DNA of 64,000 nt from Hydractinia symbiolongicarpus (GCF_029227915.1 NC_079887.1:18909650-18973649), one strand, 5' to 3'. Shown: positions 1 to 10,389, counted from the stretch's first letter. Translations and numbers: made by a program. Notes: generated from the sequence alone by a model not told the origin.

Positions 1-182
1 CATGCGCAGGCACGTGGAACCACTCTATTTACGTGTAAGGCTTTTATTGGGCGTCAAAAGGCCATATTACAGCGTTTATAGGACTGTTAGCGTAGTTGAC
101 GTTGTTATAAAGCCGTGGCGCAATGGAAAGCGACTTGGGACGTCGTAGTCCATTGACAGTAGAAGGAGTAGAACAATTGTAA

Positions 183-364
183 CCTCCGCAGGCGCGTGGA
201 ACTACTTGATTTACGTGTAAGGCCTTTATTAGGCGTCAAAAGTCCATATTACGGCGTTTAGAGCCCCGTGCGCGTAGTTGACGTTGTTATAAAGCCGTGG
301 CGCAATGGAAAGCGACCTGGGACGTCGTAGTCTAATGACCGTAGAAGAATTAGACCAATGGTAA
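183..364. repeat. Representative 182-bp satellite monomer
   Basis: An example of the unit, taken from CCTCCGCAGG to the base before the next monomer. Landmarks counted from the monomer start: a usually palindromic decamer (CCTGCGCAGG in most copies) at 1-10, CACGTG or its variant CGCGTG at 11-16, CACTTG-type site at 21-26, TACGTG at 30-35, AGGCCT near 38-43, a variable centre (CATATTACRGCGTTT and the following 20 bases, where subfamilies differ most), GTAGTTGACG, TATAAAG or TTTTAAAG, and GACGTC near 139-144. The final part is GGATTAGACCAATGGTAA or GGAGTAGAACAATTGTAA. The length is close to a nucleosome repeat, which is common for centromeric satellites. I do not recognise this satellite as a named family. 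Confidence 0.95.
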
Positions 365-1719
365 CATGCGCAGGCACGTGGAACCACTTGATTTACGTGT
401 AAGGCCTTTATTGGGCGTCAAAAGGCCATATTACAGCGTTTATAGGACTGTTAGCGTAGTTGACGTTGTTATAAAGCCGTGGCGCAATGGAAAGCGACTT
501 GGGACGTCGTAGTCCATTGACAGTAGAAGGAGTAGAACAATTGTAACCTCCGCAGGCGCGTGGAACCACTTGATTTACGTGTAAGGCCTTTATTAGTCGT
601 CAAAAATCCATATTACAGCGTTTAGAGGCCCGTGCGCGTAGTTGACAGTGTTATAAAGCCGTGACGCAACGGAAAACAATTTGGGACGTGGTAGCCCATT
701 AAAAGTTGAAGGATTAGATCAATGGTAATCTTAGCATGCACGTGGAACAACGTGATTTACGTGTAAGGCCTTTATTGGGCGTCAAAAGGCCATATTACAG
801 CGTTTGTGGGACTGTTAGCGTAGTTGACGTTGTTATAAAGCCATGGAGCAACAGAAAATCACTTCGGACGTCGTAGTCCATTGAGAGTGGAAGGATTAGA
901 CCAATGGTAACCTACGCAGGCGCGTGGAGCCACTTGATTTACGTGTAAAGCCTTTATTAGGCATCGAAATGCCATATTACAGCGTTTGGAGGACCGTGCG
1001 CGTAGTTAACGGTGTTTTAAAGCCGTGACGCAACGGAAAATCACTTGGGACGTCGTTGTCCATTGAAAGTGGAAGGATTAGACCAATGTTAACCTGCGCA
1101 GGCACGTGGAACCACTTGATTAACGTGTAAGGCCTTTATTAGACGTCAAAAGGCCGTATCACGGCCTTTAGAGGGTTCTTGGCGTAGTTGACGGTGTTAT
1201 AAAGCCATGGCGCAATGGAAAACGGCTTCGGACGTCGAGTCCATTGAGAGTGGAAGGATTAGACCAATGGTAACCTGCGCAGGCACGTGGAGCAACATGA
1301 TTTACGTGTAAGGCCTTAATTAGGCGTCAAACTGCCACATTACTGTCTTTAAAGGCCCGTGCGCGTAGCTGACGGTGTTTTAAAGCCATGGTGCAACAGA
1401 AAATCACTTGGGACGTCGAAGTCCATTAAGAGTGGAAAGATTAGACCAATAATAGCCTGCGCAGGCACGTGGAACCACTTGATTTACGTGTAAGGCCTTT
1501 ATTAGGCATCAAAATGCCATATTACAGCGTTTGGAGTCCCGTGCGCGTATTTGACGGTGTCTTAAAGCTGTGACGCAACGGAACACCACTTGGGACGTCG
1601 TAATCCATTGAGAGTGGAAAGATTAAACCAATGGTAACCTACGCAGGCACGTGGAACCACTTGATTTACGTGTAAGGCCTTTATTAGGCATCGAAATGCC
1701 ATATTACAGCATTTAGAGG

Positions 1720-3175
1720 ACCGTGCGCGTAGTTAACGGTGTTTTAAAGCCGTGACGCAACGGAAAACTACTTGGGACGTCGTAGTCCATTGAGAGTGGA
1801 AGGATTAGACCAATGGTAACCTGCGCAGACACGTGGAACCAATTGATTTACGTGTAAGGCCTTTATTAGACGTCAAAAGGCCGTATTACGGTCGTTCGAG
1901 GCTTGTTAGCGTAGTTGACGGTGTTATTACGTCATGGCGCAATGGAAATCAACTTGGAACGTCTTAGGCCATTGACAAAAAAAGGATTAGACCAATGGTA
2001 ACCTGCGCAGGCACGTTGAACCACGTGATTTACGTGTAAGGCCTTAAATAGGCGTCAAAATGCCACATTACCGTCTTTAGAGGCCCGTGCCCGTAGCTGA
2101 CGGTGTTTTAAAGCCATGGCGAAACAGAAAATCACTTTGGACGTCGCAGTCCATTGAGAGCAGAAAGATAAAACCAATATTAACCTGCGCAAGCTTGTGG
2201 AACTACGTGATTTACGTGTAAGGCTTTTATTAGGCATCAGAAGGCCATATTACAGCGTTTGTAGGACTGTTAGCGTAGTTGACGTTGTTATAAAGCCGTG
2301 GCGCAATGGAAAGCGACTTGGGACGTCGTAGTCCATTGACAGTAGAAGGAGTAGAACAATTGTAACCTCCGCAGGCGCGTGGAACCACTTGATTTACGTG
2401 TAAGGCCTTTATTAGGCGTCAAAAATCCATATTACAGCGTTTAGAGGCCCGTGCGCGTAGTTGACAGTGTTTTAAAGCCGTGACGCAACGGAAAACCACT
2501 TGGGACATCGTAGTCCATTGAGAGTGGAAGTATTAGACCAATGGTAACTTGTGCAGGCACGTGGAACCACTTGATTTACGTGTAAGGCCTTTATTAGGCA
2601 TCAAAATGCCATATTACAGCGTTTGTAGGACTGTTAGCGTAGTTGACGTTGTTATAAAGCCGTGACGCAACGGAAAACAACTTAGGACGTCGTAGTCTAT
2701 TGAGAGTGGAAGGATTAGACCAATGGTAACCTGCGCAGGCACGTGGAGCAACGTGATTTACGTGTAAGGCCTTTGTTAGAAGTCAAAAGGCCATATTACA
2801 GTGTTTGGAGTCCCGTGCGCGAATTTGACGGTGTCTTAAAGCTGTGACGCAACGGAAAACCACTTGGGACGTCGTGATCCATTGAGAGTGGAAAGATTAG
2901 ACCAATGGTAACCTGCGCAGGCACGTGGAACCACTTGATTTATGTGTAAGGCCTTTATTAGGCATCAAAATGCCATATTACAGCGTTTGGAGTCCGGTGC
3001 GCGTATTTGACGGTGTCTTAAAGCTGTGACGCAACGGAAAACCATTCGGGACGTCGTAGTCCATTGAGAGTGGAAAGATTAGACCAATGGTAACCTGCGC
3101 AGGCACGTGGAACCACTTGATTTACGTGAAAGGCTTTTATTATGCGTCAAAAGGCCATATTACGGCGTTTAGAGG
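1720..3175. repeat. 8-monomer duplicated block, copy A
   Basis: 1456 bp (8 x 182) that recurs directly downstream at 3176-4631. Identity with the second copy is near complete from 1720 and extends through 3240. Differences I saw include 1841 (A versus C), the AAATC/AAAAC change near 1949 and GCGACT/GTGACT near 2311. The upstream boundary is where 1681-1719 (CATCGAAATG type) stops matching 3137-3175 (GCGTCAAAAGG type). Confidence 0.85.
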
Positions 3176-4696
3176 CCCGTGCGCGTAGTTAACGGTGTTT
3201 TAAAGCCGTGACGCAACGGAAAACTACTTGGGACGTCGTAGTCCATTGAGAGTGGAAGGATTAGACCAATGGTAACCTGCGCAGACACGTGGAACCACTT
3301 GATTTACGTGTAAGGCCTTTATTAGACGTCAAAAGGCCGTATTACGGTCGTTCGAGGCTTGTTAGCGTAGTTGACGGTGTTATTACGTCATGGCGCAATG
3401 GAAAACAACTTGGAACGTCTTAGGCCATTGACAAAAAAAGGATTAGACCAATGGTAACCTGCGCAGGCACGTTGAACCACGTGATTTACGTGTAAGGCCT
3501 TAAATAGGCGTCAAAATGCCACATTACCGTCTTTAGAGGCCCGTGCCCGTAGCTGACGGTGTTTTAAAGCCATGGCGAAACAGAAAATCACTTTGGACGT
3601 CGCAGTCCATTGAGAGCAGAAAGATAAAACCAATATTAACCTGCGCAAGCTTGTGGAACTACGTGATTTACGTGTAAGGCTTTTATTAGGCATCAGAAGG
3701 CCATATTACAGCGTTTGTAGGACTGTTAGCGTAGTTGACGTTGTTATAAAGCCGTGGCGCAATGGAAAGTGACTTGGGACGTCGTAGTCCATTGACAGTA
3801 GAAGGAGTAGAACAATTGTAACCTCCGCAGGCGCGTGGAACCACTTGATTTACGTGTAAGGCCTTTATTAGGCGTCAAAAATCCATATTACAGCGTTTAG
3901 AGGCCCGTGCGCGTAGTTGACAGTGTTTTAAAGCCGTGACGCAACGGAAAACCACTTGGGACATCGTAGTCCATTGAGAGTGGAAGTATTAGACCAATGG
4001 TAACTTGTGCAGGCACGTGGAACCACTTGATTTACGTGTAAGGCCTTTATTAGGCATCAAAATGCCATATTACAGCGTTTGTAGGACTGTTAGCGTAGTT
4101 GACGTTGTTATAAAGCCGTGACGCAACGGAAAACAACTTAGGACGTCGTAGTCTATTGAGAGTGGAAGGATTAGACCAATGGTAACCTGCGCAGGCACGT
4201 GGAGCAACGTGATTTACGTGTAAGGCCTTTGTTAGAAGTCAAAAGGCCATATTACAGTGTTTGGAGTCCCGTGCGCGAATTTGACGGTGTCTTAAAGCTG
4301 TGACGCAACGGAAAACCACTTGGGACGTCGTGATCCATTGAGAGTGGAAAGATTAGACCAATGGTAACCTGCGCAGGCACGTGGTACCACTTGATTTATG
4401 TGGAAGGCCTTTATTAGGCATCAAAATGCCATATTACAGCGTTTGGAGTCCGGTGCGCGTATTTGACGGTGTCTTAAAGCTGTGACGCAACGGAAAACCA
4501 TTCGGGACGTCGTAGTCCATTGAGAGTGGAAAGATTAGACCAATGGTAACCTGCGCAGGCACGTGGAACCACTTGATTTACGTGAAAGGCTTTTATTATG
4601 CGTCAAAAGGCCATATTACGGCGTTTAGAGGCCCGTGCGCGTAGTTAACGGTGTTTTAAAGCCGTGACGCAACGGAAAACTACTTGGGACGTCGTA
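3176..4696. repeat. 8-monomer duplicated block, copy B
   Basis: Tandem second copy of 1720-3175, plus 65 bp that match the start of copy B again. The match ends where TCCATTGAG (3241) is replaced by CTCGTTAAAAG (4697). It carries the same monomer order as copy A. A related but longer series appears at about 9480-11500. Confidence 0.85.
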
Positions 4697-6105
4697 GCTC
4701 GTTAAAAGTGGAAGGATTAGACCAATGGTAATCTGCGCATGCACGTCTAACAACGTGATTTGCGTGTAAGGCCTTTATTAGGCGTCAAAAGGCCACATTA
4801 CAGCGTTTGTAGGACTGTTAGCGTAGTTGACGTTGTTATAAAGCCGTGGCGCAATGGAAAGCGACTTGGAACGTCGTAGTCCAATGACAGTAGAAGGAGT
4901 AGAACAATTGTAACCTCCGCAGGCGCGTGGAACCACTTGATTTACGTGTAAGGCCTTTATTAGGCGTCAAATTCCATATTACGGCGTTTAGAGGCCCGTG
5001 CGCGTAGTTAACGGTGTTTTAAAGCCGTGACGCAACGGAAAACTACTTGGGACGTCGTAGTCCATTGAGAGTGGATGGATTAGACCAATGGTAAACTGCG
5101 CAGGCACGTGGAGCAACGTGATTTACGTGTAAGGCCTTTATTAGAAGTCAAAAGGCCATATTACGGTCGTTGGATGCCTGTACACGTAGTTGACGGTGTT
5201 AAGAGGGCATTCCGCAATGGAAAACCACTTCAGACGTCGTAGTTCATCGAGAGTGGAAGGATTAGACCAATGGTAACCTGCGTAGGCACGTGGAACCACT
5301 TGATTTACGTGTAAGGACTTTATTATACATCAAAAGGCCATATTACAGTGTTTAGAGGCCCGTGCGCGTAGTTGACGGTGTTTTAAAGCCGTGACGCAAC
5401 GTAAATCCACTCTCGACGTCGTAGTCCATCGAGAGTGGAAGGATTAGACCAATGAAAACCTACGCGGGCACGTGGAACCACGTGATTCACGTGTAAGGCT
5501 TTTATTAGGCAACAAAAGGCCATGTTACAGCGGTTAGAGGCCTGTACACGTAGTTGACGGTGTTAAAAGGGTATGCCGCAATGGAAAACCACTTTGGACG
5601 TCGTTGTCCATTGGGAGTGGAAGGATTAGACAAATGGTAACCTGCGCAGGCGCGTGGATCCACTTGAATTACGTGTAAGGCCTTTATTGGGCGTCAAAAG
5701 GCCATATTACAGCGTTTGTAGGACTGTTAGCGTAGTTGACGTTGTTATAAAGCCGTGGCGCAATGGAAAGCGACTTGGGACGTCGTAGTCCATTGACAGT
5801 AGAAGGAGTAGAACAATTGTAACCTCCGCAGGCGCGTGGAACCACTTGATTTACGTGTAAGGCCTTTATTAGGCGTCAAATATCCATATTACGGCGTTTA
5901 GAGAATCGTGCGCGTAGTTAACGGTGTTATAAAGCCGTGGCGCAACGGAAAACTACTTGGGACGTTGTAGTCCATTGAGAGTGGAAAGATTAGACCAATG
6001 GTAACCTGCGCAGCACGTGGAACCACTTGATTTACGTAAAAGGCCTTTATTAGGCGTCAAAAGGTCATATTACGGCCTTTAGAGGCCCGTGCGCGTAGCC
6101 GACAA

Positions 6106-7015
6106 TGTTTTAAAGCCATGGCGCAACAGAAAATCACTTGGGACGTCGAAGTCCATTGAGAGCGGAAAGATTAAACCAATATTAACCTGCGCAAGCTCGT
6201 GGAACTAATTGATTTACGTGTAAGGCTTTTATTAGGCATCAGAAGTCGATATTACAGCGTTTAGAGGCCCGTGCGCGTAGTTGACAGTGTTTTAAAGCCG
6301 TGACGCAACGGAAAACTACTTGGAACGTCGTAGTCCATTGAGAGTTGAAGTATTAGACCAATGATAACTTGCACAGGCACGTGGAACCACTTGATTTACG
6401 TGTAAGGCCATTATTAGGCGTCAAAATGCCATATTACGGTCGTTCGAGGCTTGTTAGCGTAGTTGACGGTGTTATTAAGCCATGGCTCAATGGAAGACGA
6501 CTTGGAACGTCTTAGGCCATTGACAACAGGAGGATTAGACCAATGGTAACCTGCGCAGGCACGTGGAGCAACGTGATTTACGTGTTAGGCCTTTGTTAGA
6601 AGTCAAAAGGCCATATTACAGTGTTTGGAGTCCCGTGCGCGTATTTGACGGTGTCTTAAACCTGTGACGCAACGGAAAACCACTTGGGACGTCGTAGTCC
6701 ATTGACAGTGGAAAGATTAGACCAATGGTAACCTGCGCAGGCACGTGGAACCACTTGATTTACGTGAAAGGCCTTTATTAGGCGTCAAAAAGTCATATTA
6801 CGGCCTTTAGAGGCCCGTACGCGTATTTGACGGTGTCTTAAAGCTGTGACGCAACGGAAAACCACTTGGGACGTCGTAGTCCATTGAGAGTGGAAAGATT
6901 AGACCAATGGTAACCTGCGCAGGCACGTGGAACCACTTGATTTACGTGAAAGGCCTTTATTAGGCGTCAAAAGGTCATATTACGGCCTTTAGAGGCCCGT
7001 GCGCGTGGCCGACGG
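6106..7015. repeat. 5-monomer duplicated block, copy A (uninterrupted)
   Basis: 910 bp (5 x 182) repeated directly downstream. It contains the intact TTAA target (6656-6659) for the transposon, in a monomer with the private change ACCTGTGACG (AGCTGTGACG elsewhere). Differences from copy B include TCGAT/TCCAT near 6248 and GTACGCG/GTGCGCG near 6819. Confidence 0.85.
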
Positions 7016-7565
7016 TGTTTTAAAGCCATGGCGCAACAGAAAATCACTTGGGACGTCGAAGTCCATTGAGAGCGGAAAGATTAAACCAATATTAACCTGC
7101 GCAAGCTCATGGAACTAATTGATTTACGTGTAAGGCTTTTATTAGGCATCAGAAGTCCATATTACAGCGTTTAGAGGCCCGTGCGCGTAGTTGACAGTGT
7201 TTTAAAGCCGTGACGCAACGGAAAACTACTTGGGACGTCGTAGTCCATTGAGAGTGGAAGTATTAGACCAATGATAACTTGCACAGGCACGTGGAACCAC
7301 TTGATTTACGTGTAAGGCCATTATTAGGCGTCAAAATGCCATATTACGGTCGTTCGAGGCTTGTTAGCGTAGTTGACGGTGTTATTAAGCCATGGCTCAA
7401 TGGAAGACGACTTGGAACGTCTTAGGCCATTGACAACAGGAGGATTAGACCAATGGTAACCTGCGCAGGCACGTGGAGCAACGTGATTTACGTGTTAGGC
7501 CTTTGTTAGAAGTCAAAAGGCCATATTACAGTGTTTGGAGTCCCGTGCGCGTATTTGACGGTGTC

Positions 7566-7569
7566 TTAA
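7566..7569. other. TTAA target-site duplication, left
   Basis: TTAA directly before the element. The intact duplicated monomer 910 bp upstream reads GTGTCTTAAACCTGTGACG with a single TTAA (6656-6659), while the interrupted copy reads GTGTCTTAA, then the element, then TTAAACCTGTGACG. The tetranucleotide was therefore duplicated on insertion. Confidence 0.95.
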
Positions 7570-7586
7570 CCCTATTCGGTCCGGGG
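7570..7586 (+). repeat. Left terminal inverted repeat of the transposon
   Basis: CCCTATTCGGTCCGGGG, a perfect 17-bp match to the reverse complement of 8296-8312. It runs straight into a poly-G tract (12 G in total, 7583-7594). Confidence 0.95.
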
Positions 7587-7609
7587 GGGGGGGGCGGATT
7601 CCGCCCCCC
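7587..7609 (+). repeat. Left subterminal inverted repeat, GC-rich hairpin
   Basis: Eight G, then CGGATTCCG, then six C. It matches the reverse complement of 8252-8274 at 22 of 23 bases. It is also self-palindromic: 7589-7598 (GGGGGGCGGA) pairs with 7600-7609 around a single T. It abuts the terminal repeat with no spacer. Such internal inverted repeats are transposase-binding parts in piggyBac; that role here is inference. Confidence 0.88.
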
Positions 7610-7927
7610 TGACGGTTTCTTTTTAATAACTCCTGATTGTTTTGTTATATGGCTATGATACTTACTGAGTTTCAACATTTATCTATTAGACACCTGCATG
7701 CTAATTTTTTAGGTCCCATACCTTTCAGAGGCTTTGATATTGGTCATTACTCAAAACTACCCCTAAAAATCTCTATGAAATCCTTATAATGGGGAAAATA
7801 TAATAACTCCTGTTAGGATTATCCTTAGAACTTGAAACTTGCAGCACAACTTTGTTTCATTAAGAAAAATCATTTGGAATAATTTGAACACGTGACTAAT
7901 CCGATTTCCCGATTTTGTCAGATTTTA

Positions 7928-7959
7928 CCCGAAAAGCGGAAAAAAAACGGATTTTCGGG
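7928..7959. repeat. Internal inverted repeat in the transposon
   Basis: CCCGAAAA (7928-7935) and TTTTCGGG (7952-7959) form 8-bp arms around a purine-rich 16-base loop. It is followed by a short direct repeat, GGCAATTTTT twice in tandem (7958-7977). It could be a remnant of the element's own structure; function unknown. Confidence 0.7.
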
Positions 7960-8127
7960 CAATTTTTGGCAATTTTTCATCCGATCCATGTAAAAACCGG
8001 AAGATATGTTAAATAGCTTTTATTTAGCTTTCAGAAACTTCAAACAGAATGTAAAAATTCGCTCTAGAACAAAAGTAATTATATTTTAAGCAGATAGTGG
8101 CATTTTTAACAATTTTCAAGCTTTTGA

Positions 8128-8135
8128 TGACGTCA
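8128..8135. promoter_or_regulatory. TGACGTCA palindrome in the transposon
   Basis: An exact 8-bp match to the cAMP-response-element palindrome inside the AT-rich interior. The match is seen; regulatory use is speculation, since an 8-mer can occur by chance and there is no gene nearby. Confidence 0.2.
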
Positions 8136-8251
8136 CAGAAAATGTGCTTACGCAAGCAAATTTTTTTTGGCGCCATTTTGTTCCTTTTATGACGTACTAT
8201 AAGTGTGCCAAGTTTGATTCAATATGATCAACCCTATGAAAAGTTATTGAG

Positions 8252-8274
8252 GGGGGGCAGAATCCGCCCCCCCC
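8252..8274 (-). repeat. Right subterminal inverted repeat, GC-rich hairpin
   Basis: Six G (seven counting 8251), CAGAATCCG, then eight C. It is the inverted partner of 7587-7609 with one mismatch. It can fold on itself (GGGGGGGC at 8251-8258 with GCCCCCCC at 8266-8273). A 21-bp spacer separates it from the right terminal repeat. Confidence 0.88.
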
Positions 8275-8295
8275 GGTCATAGTATGTTCGAAAAA

Positions 8296-8312
8296 CCCCG
8301 GACCGAATAGGG
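8296..8312 (-). repeat. Right terminal inverted repeat of the transposon
   Basis: CCCCGGACCGAATAGGG, reverse complement of the left end over all 17 bases. It is preceded by 21 bp (8275-8295) that have no counterpart at the left end. Confidence 0.95.
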
Positions 8313-8316
8313 TTAA
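8313..8316. other. TTAA target-site duplication, right
   Basis: TTAA directly after AATAGGG, the last bases of the element, followed by ACCTGTGACGC. This continues the interrupted monomer in phase: the shift between the two duplicated monomers is 910 bp before the element and 1657 bp after it, a difference of exactly 747 (743 plus 4). Confidence 0.95.
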
Positions 8317-10208
8317 ACCTGTGACGCAACGGAAAAACACTTGGGACGTCGTAGTCCATTGACAGTGGAAAGATTAGACCAATGGTAACCTGCGCAGGCA
8401 CGTGGAACCACTTGATTTACGTGAAAGGCCTTTATTAGGCGTCAAAAAGTCATATTACGGCCTTTAGAGGCCCGTGCGCGTATTTGACGGTGTCTTAAAG
8501 CTGTGACGCAACGGAAAACCACTTGGGACGTCGTAGTCCATTGAGAGTGGAAAGATTAGACCAATGGTAACCTGCGCAGGCACGTGGAACCACTTGATTT
8601 ACGTGAAAGGCCTTTATTAGGCGTCAAAAGGTCATATTACGGCCTTTAGAGGCCCGTGCGCGTGGCCGACGGTGTTTTAAAGCCATGGCGCAACAGAAAA
8701 TCACTTGGGACGTCGAAGTCCATTGAGAGCAGAAAGATTAAACCAATATAAACCTGCGCAAGCTCGTGGAAATACGTGATTTACGTGTAAGGCCTTTATT
8801 AGGCGTCAAAATGCCATATTACGGTCGTTCGAGGCTTGTTAGTGTAGTTGACGGTGGTATTAGGCCATGGCGCAATGGAAGACGACTTGAAACGTCTTAG
8901 GCCATTGACAACAGAAGGATTAGACCAATGGTAACCTGCGCAGGCACGTGGAACCACTTGATTTACGTGAAAGGCCTTTATTAGGCGTCAAAAGGTCATA
9001 TTACGGCGTTTAGAGGCCCGTGCGCGTAGTTGACAGTGTTTTAAAGCCGTGACGCAACGGAAAACCACTTGGGACGTCGTAGTCTATTGAGAGTGGAAGA
9101 ATTAGACCAATGGTAACCTGCGCAGGCACGTGGAGCAACGTGATTTACGTGTAAGGCCTTTGTTAGAAGTCAAAAGGCCATATTACAGTGTTTGGAGTCC
9201 CGTGCGCGTATTTGACGGTGTCTTAAAGCTGTGACGCAACGGAAAACCACTTGGGACGTCGTAGTCCATTGAGAGTGGAAAGATTAGACCAATGGTAACC
9301 TGCGCAGGCACGTGGAACCACTTGATTTACGTGAAAGGCCTTTATTAGGCGTCAAAAGGTCATATTACGGCCTTTAGAGGCCCGTGCGCGTAGCTGACGG
9401 TGTTTTAAAGCCATGGTGCAACAGAAAATCACTTGGGACGTCGAAGTCCATTAAGAGTGGAAAGATTAGACCAATAATAACCTGCGCAGGCACGTGGAAC
9501 CACTTGATTTACGTGTAAGGCCTTTATTAGGCATCAAAATGCCATATTACAGCGTTTGGAGTCCCGTGCGCGTATTTGACGGTGTCTTAAAGCTGTGACG
9601 CAACGGAACACCACTTGGGACGTCGTAGTCCATTGAGAGTGGAAGGATTAGACCAATGGTAACCTGCGCAGACACGTGGAACCACTTGATTTACGTGTAA
9701 GGCCTTTATTAGGCATCGAAATGCCATATTACAGCATTTAGAGGACCGTGCGCGTAGTTAACGGTGTTTTAAAGCCGTGACGCAACGGAAAACCACTTGG
9801 GACGTCGTAGTCCATTGAGAGTGGAAGGATTAGACCAATGGTAACCTGCGCAGACACGTGGAACCACTTGATTTACGTGTAAGGCCTTTATTAGACGTCA
9901 AAAGGCCGTATTACGGTCGTTCGAGGCTTGTTAGCGTAGTTTACGGTGTTATTACGTCATGGCGCAATGGAAAACAACTTGGAACGTCTTAGGCCATTGA
10001 CAAAAAAAGGATTAGACCAATGGTAACCTGCGCAGGCACGTTGAACCACGTGATTTACGTGTAAGGCCTTAAATAGGCGTCAAAATGCCACATTGCCGTC
10101 TTTAGAGGCCCGTGCCCGTAGCTGACGGTGTTTTAAAGCCATGGCGCAACAGAAAATCACTTTGGACGTCGCAGTCCATTGAGAGTGGAAGGATTAGACC
10201 AATGGTAA

Positions 10209-10389
10209 CCTGCGCAGGCACGTGGAACCACTTGAGTAACGTGTAAAGCCTTTATTAGACGTCAAAAGGCCGTATCACGGCCTTTAGAGGGTTCTTAGCG
10301 TAGTTGACGGTGTTATAAAGCCATGGTGCAATGGAAAACGGCTTCGGACGTCGAGTCCATTGAGAGTGGAAAGATTAAGCCAATGGTAA
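10209..10389. repeat. 181-bp hairpin-bearing monomer subfamily (example)
   Basis: Example of a subfamily recognisable by three linked traits: an internal inverted repeat (AAAGGCCGT, loop ATC, ACGGCCTTT), the core AGAGGGTTCTTAGCG, and loss of one base giving GACGTCGAGTCC, which makes the monomer 181 bp. I counted about 17 such copies, among them those with the short motif near 1226, 25456, 29458, 33825, 40897, 46174, 51265 and 59635. The combination is inherited as a unit, so they descend from one founder spread by exchange. Confidence 0.85.

Larger units (their letters stand above)
1..7569. repeat. 182-bp satellite array, left segment
   Basis: Head-to-tail tandem array of a 182-bp monomer, uninterrupted up to the transposon. 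Phase can be followed directly: monomers start at 1, 183, 365, 547, 729 and 911, each time at a variant of CCTGCGCAGG followed by CACGTGG. Monomers differ by substitutions and fall into recurrent subfamilies. One has the core TTGTAGGACTGTTAGCG with GTTATAAAGCC, one has AGAGGCCCGTGCGCGTAG with GTTTTAAAGCC, and one has TGCCTGTACACG with GTTAAGAGGGC. All copies read in the same direction. The segment holds an 8-mer duplication (1720-4696) and the first half of a 5-mer duplication. I see no gene, RNA gene or unrelated DNA in it; the 60-codon minus-strand frames at 2055-2237 and 3511-3693 are the same satellite segment read twice. The array begins before base 1. Confidence 0.98.
7570..8312. mobile_element. 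Non-autonomous piggyBac-like transposon (MITE)
   Basis: A 743-bp sequence unrelated to the satellite interrupts one monomer. Its ends are perfect 17-bp inverted repeats, CCCTATTCGGTCCGGGG at 7570-7586 and the reverse complement at 8296-8312, and it is flanked by TTAA on both sides. A TTAA target duplication together with CCCT...AGGG termini is the signature of the piggyBac superfamily. A second, subterminal inverted repeat lies at 7587-7609 and 8252-8274. The interior (7611-8250) is AT-rich, full of stop codons in all frames and far too short for a piggyBac transposase, so the element could move only with an enzyme supplied from elsewhere. Orientation cannot be assigned. What is seen: ends, TTAA and the clean interruption. 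What is known: piggyBac end structure. What is inferred: family membership and non-autonomy. Confidence 0.93.
7016..8672. repeat. 5-monomer duplicated block, copy B (contains the transposon)
   Basis: Second copy of 6106-7015, lengthened by 747 bp by the element and its duplicated TTAA. The satellite on either side of the element shares the private ACCTGTGACG and CATTGACAGTGGAAAG variants with copy A, which fixes the pairing. Matching continues to about 8717. Confidence 0.85.

Noticed and set aside
2055-2237. Recurrent 60- to 67-codon minus-strand frames across the window
   Set aside because: They recur wherever the same satellite subfamily recurs, begin and end at the same monomer positions and extend over no more than about one monomer. 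No start context, domain or codon pattern sets them apart from the repeat.
7583-7594. G12 tract as a telomere-like or microsatellite locus
   Set aside because: It is a single homopolymer within the transposon's end and is explained by the bipartite inverted repeat; no TTAGGG-type repeats were found.
7473-7658. 61-codon plus-strand frame crossing the transposon's left end
   Set aside because: It is half satellite and half poly-G terminal repeat. It arises only from the insertion and has no plausible protein.
7611-8250. Remnant transposase gene inside the element
   Set aside because: The interior is AT-rich with stops in every frame and no long frame on either strand, and at 640 bp it is far too short for a piggyBac transposase.
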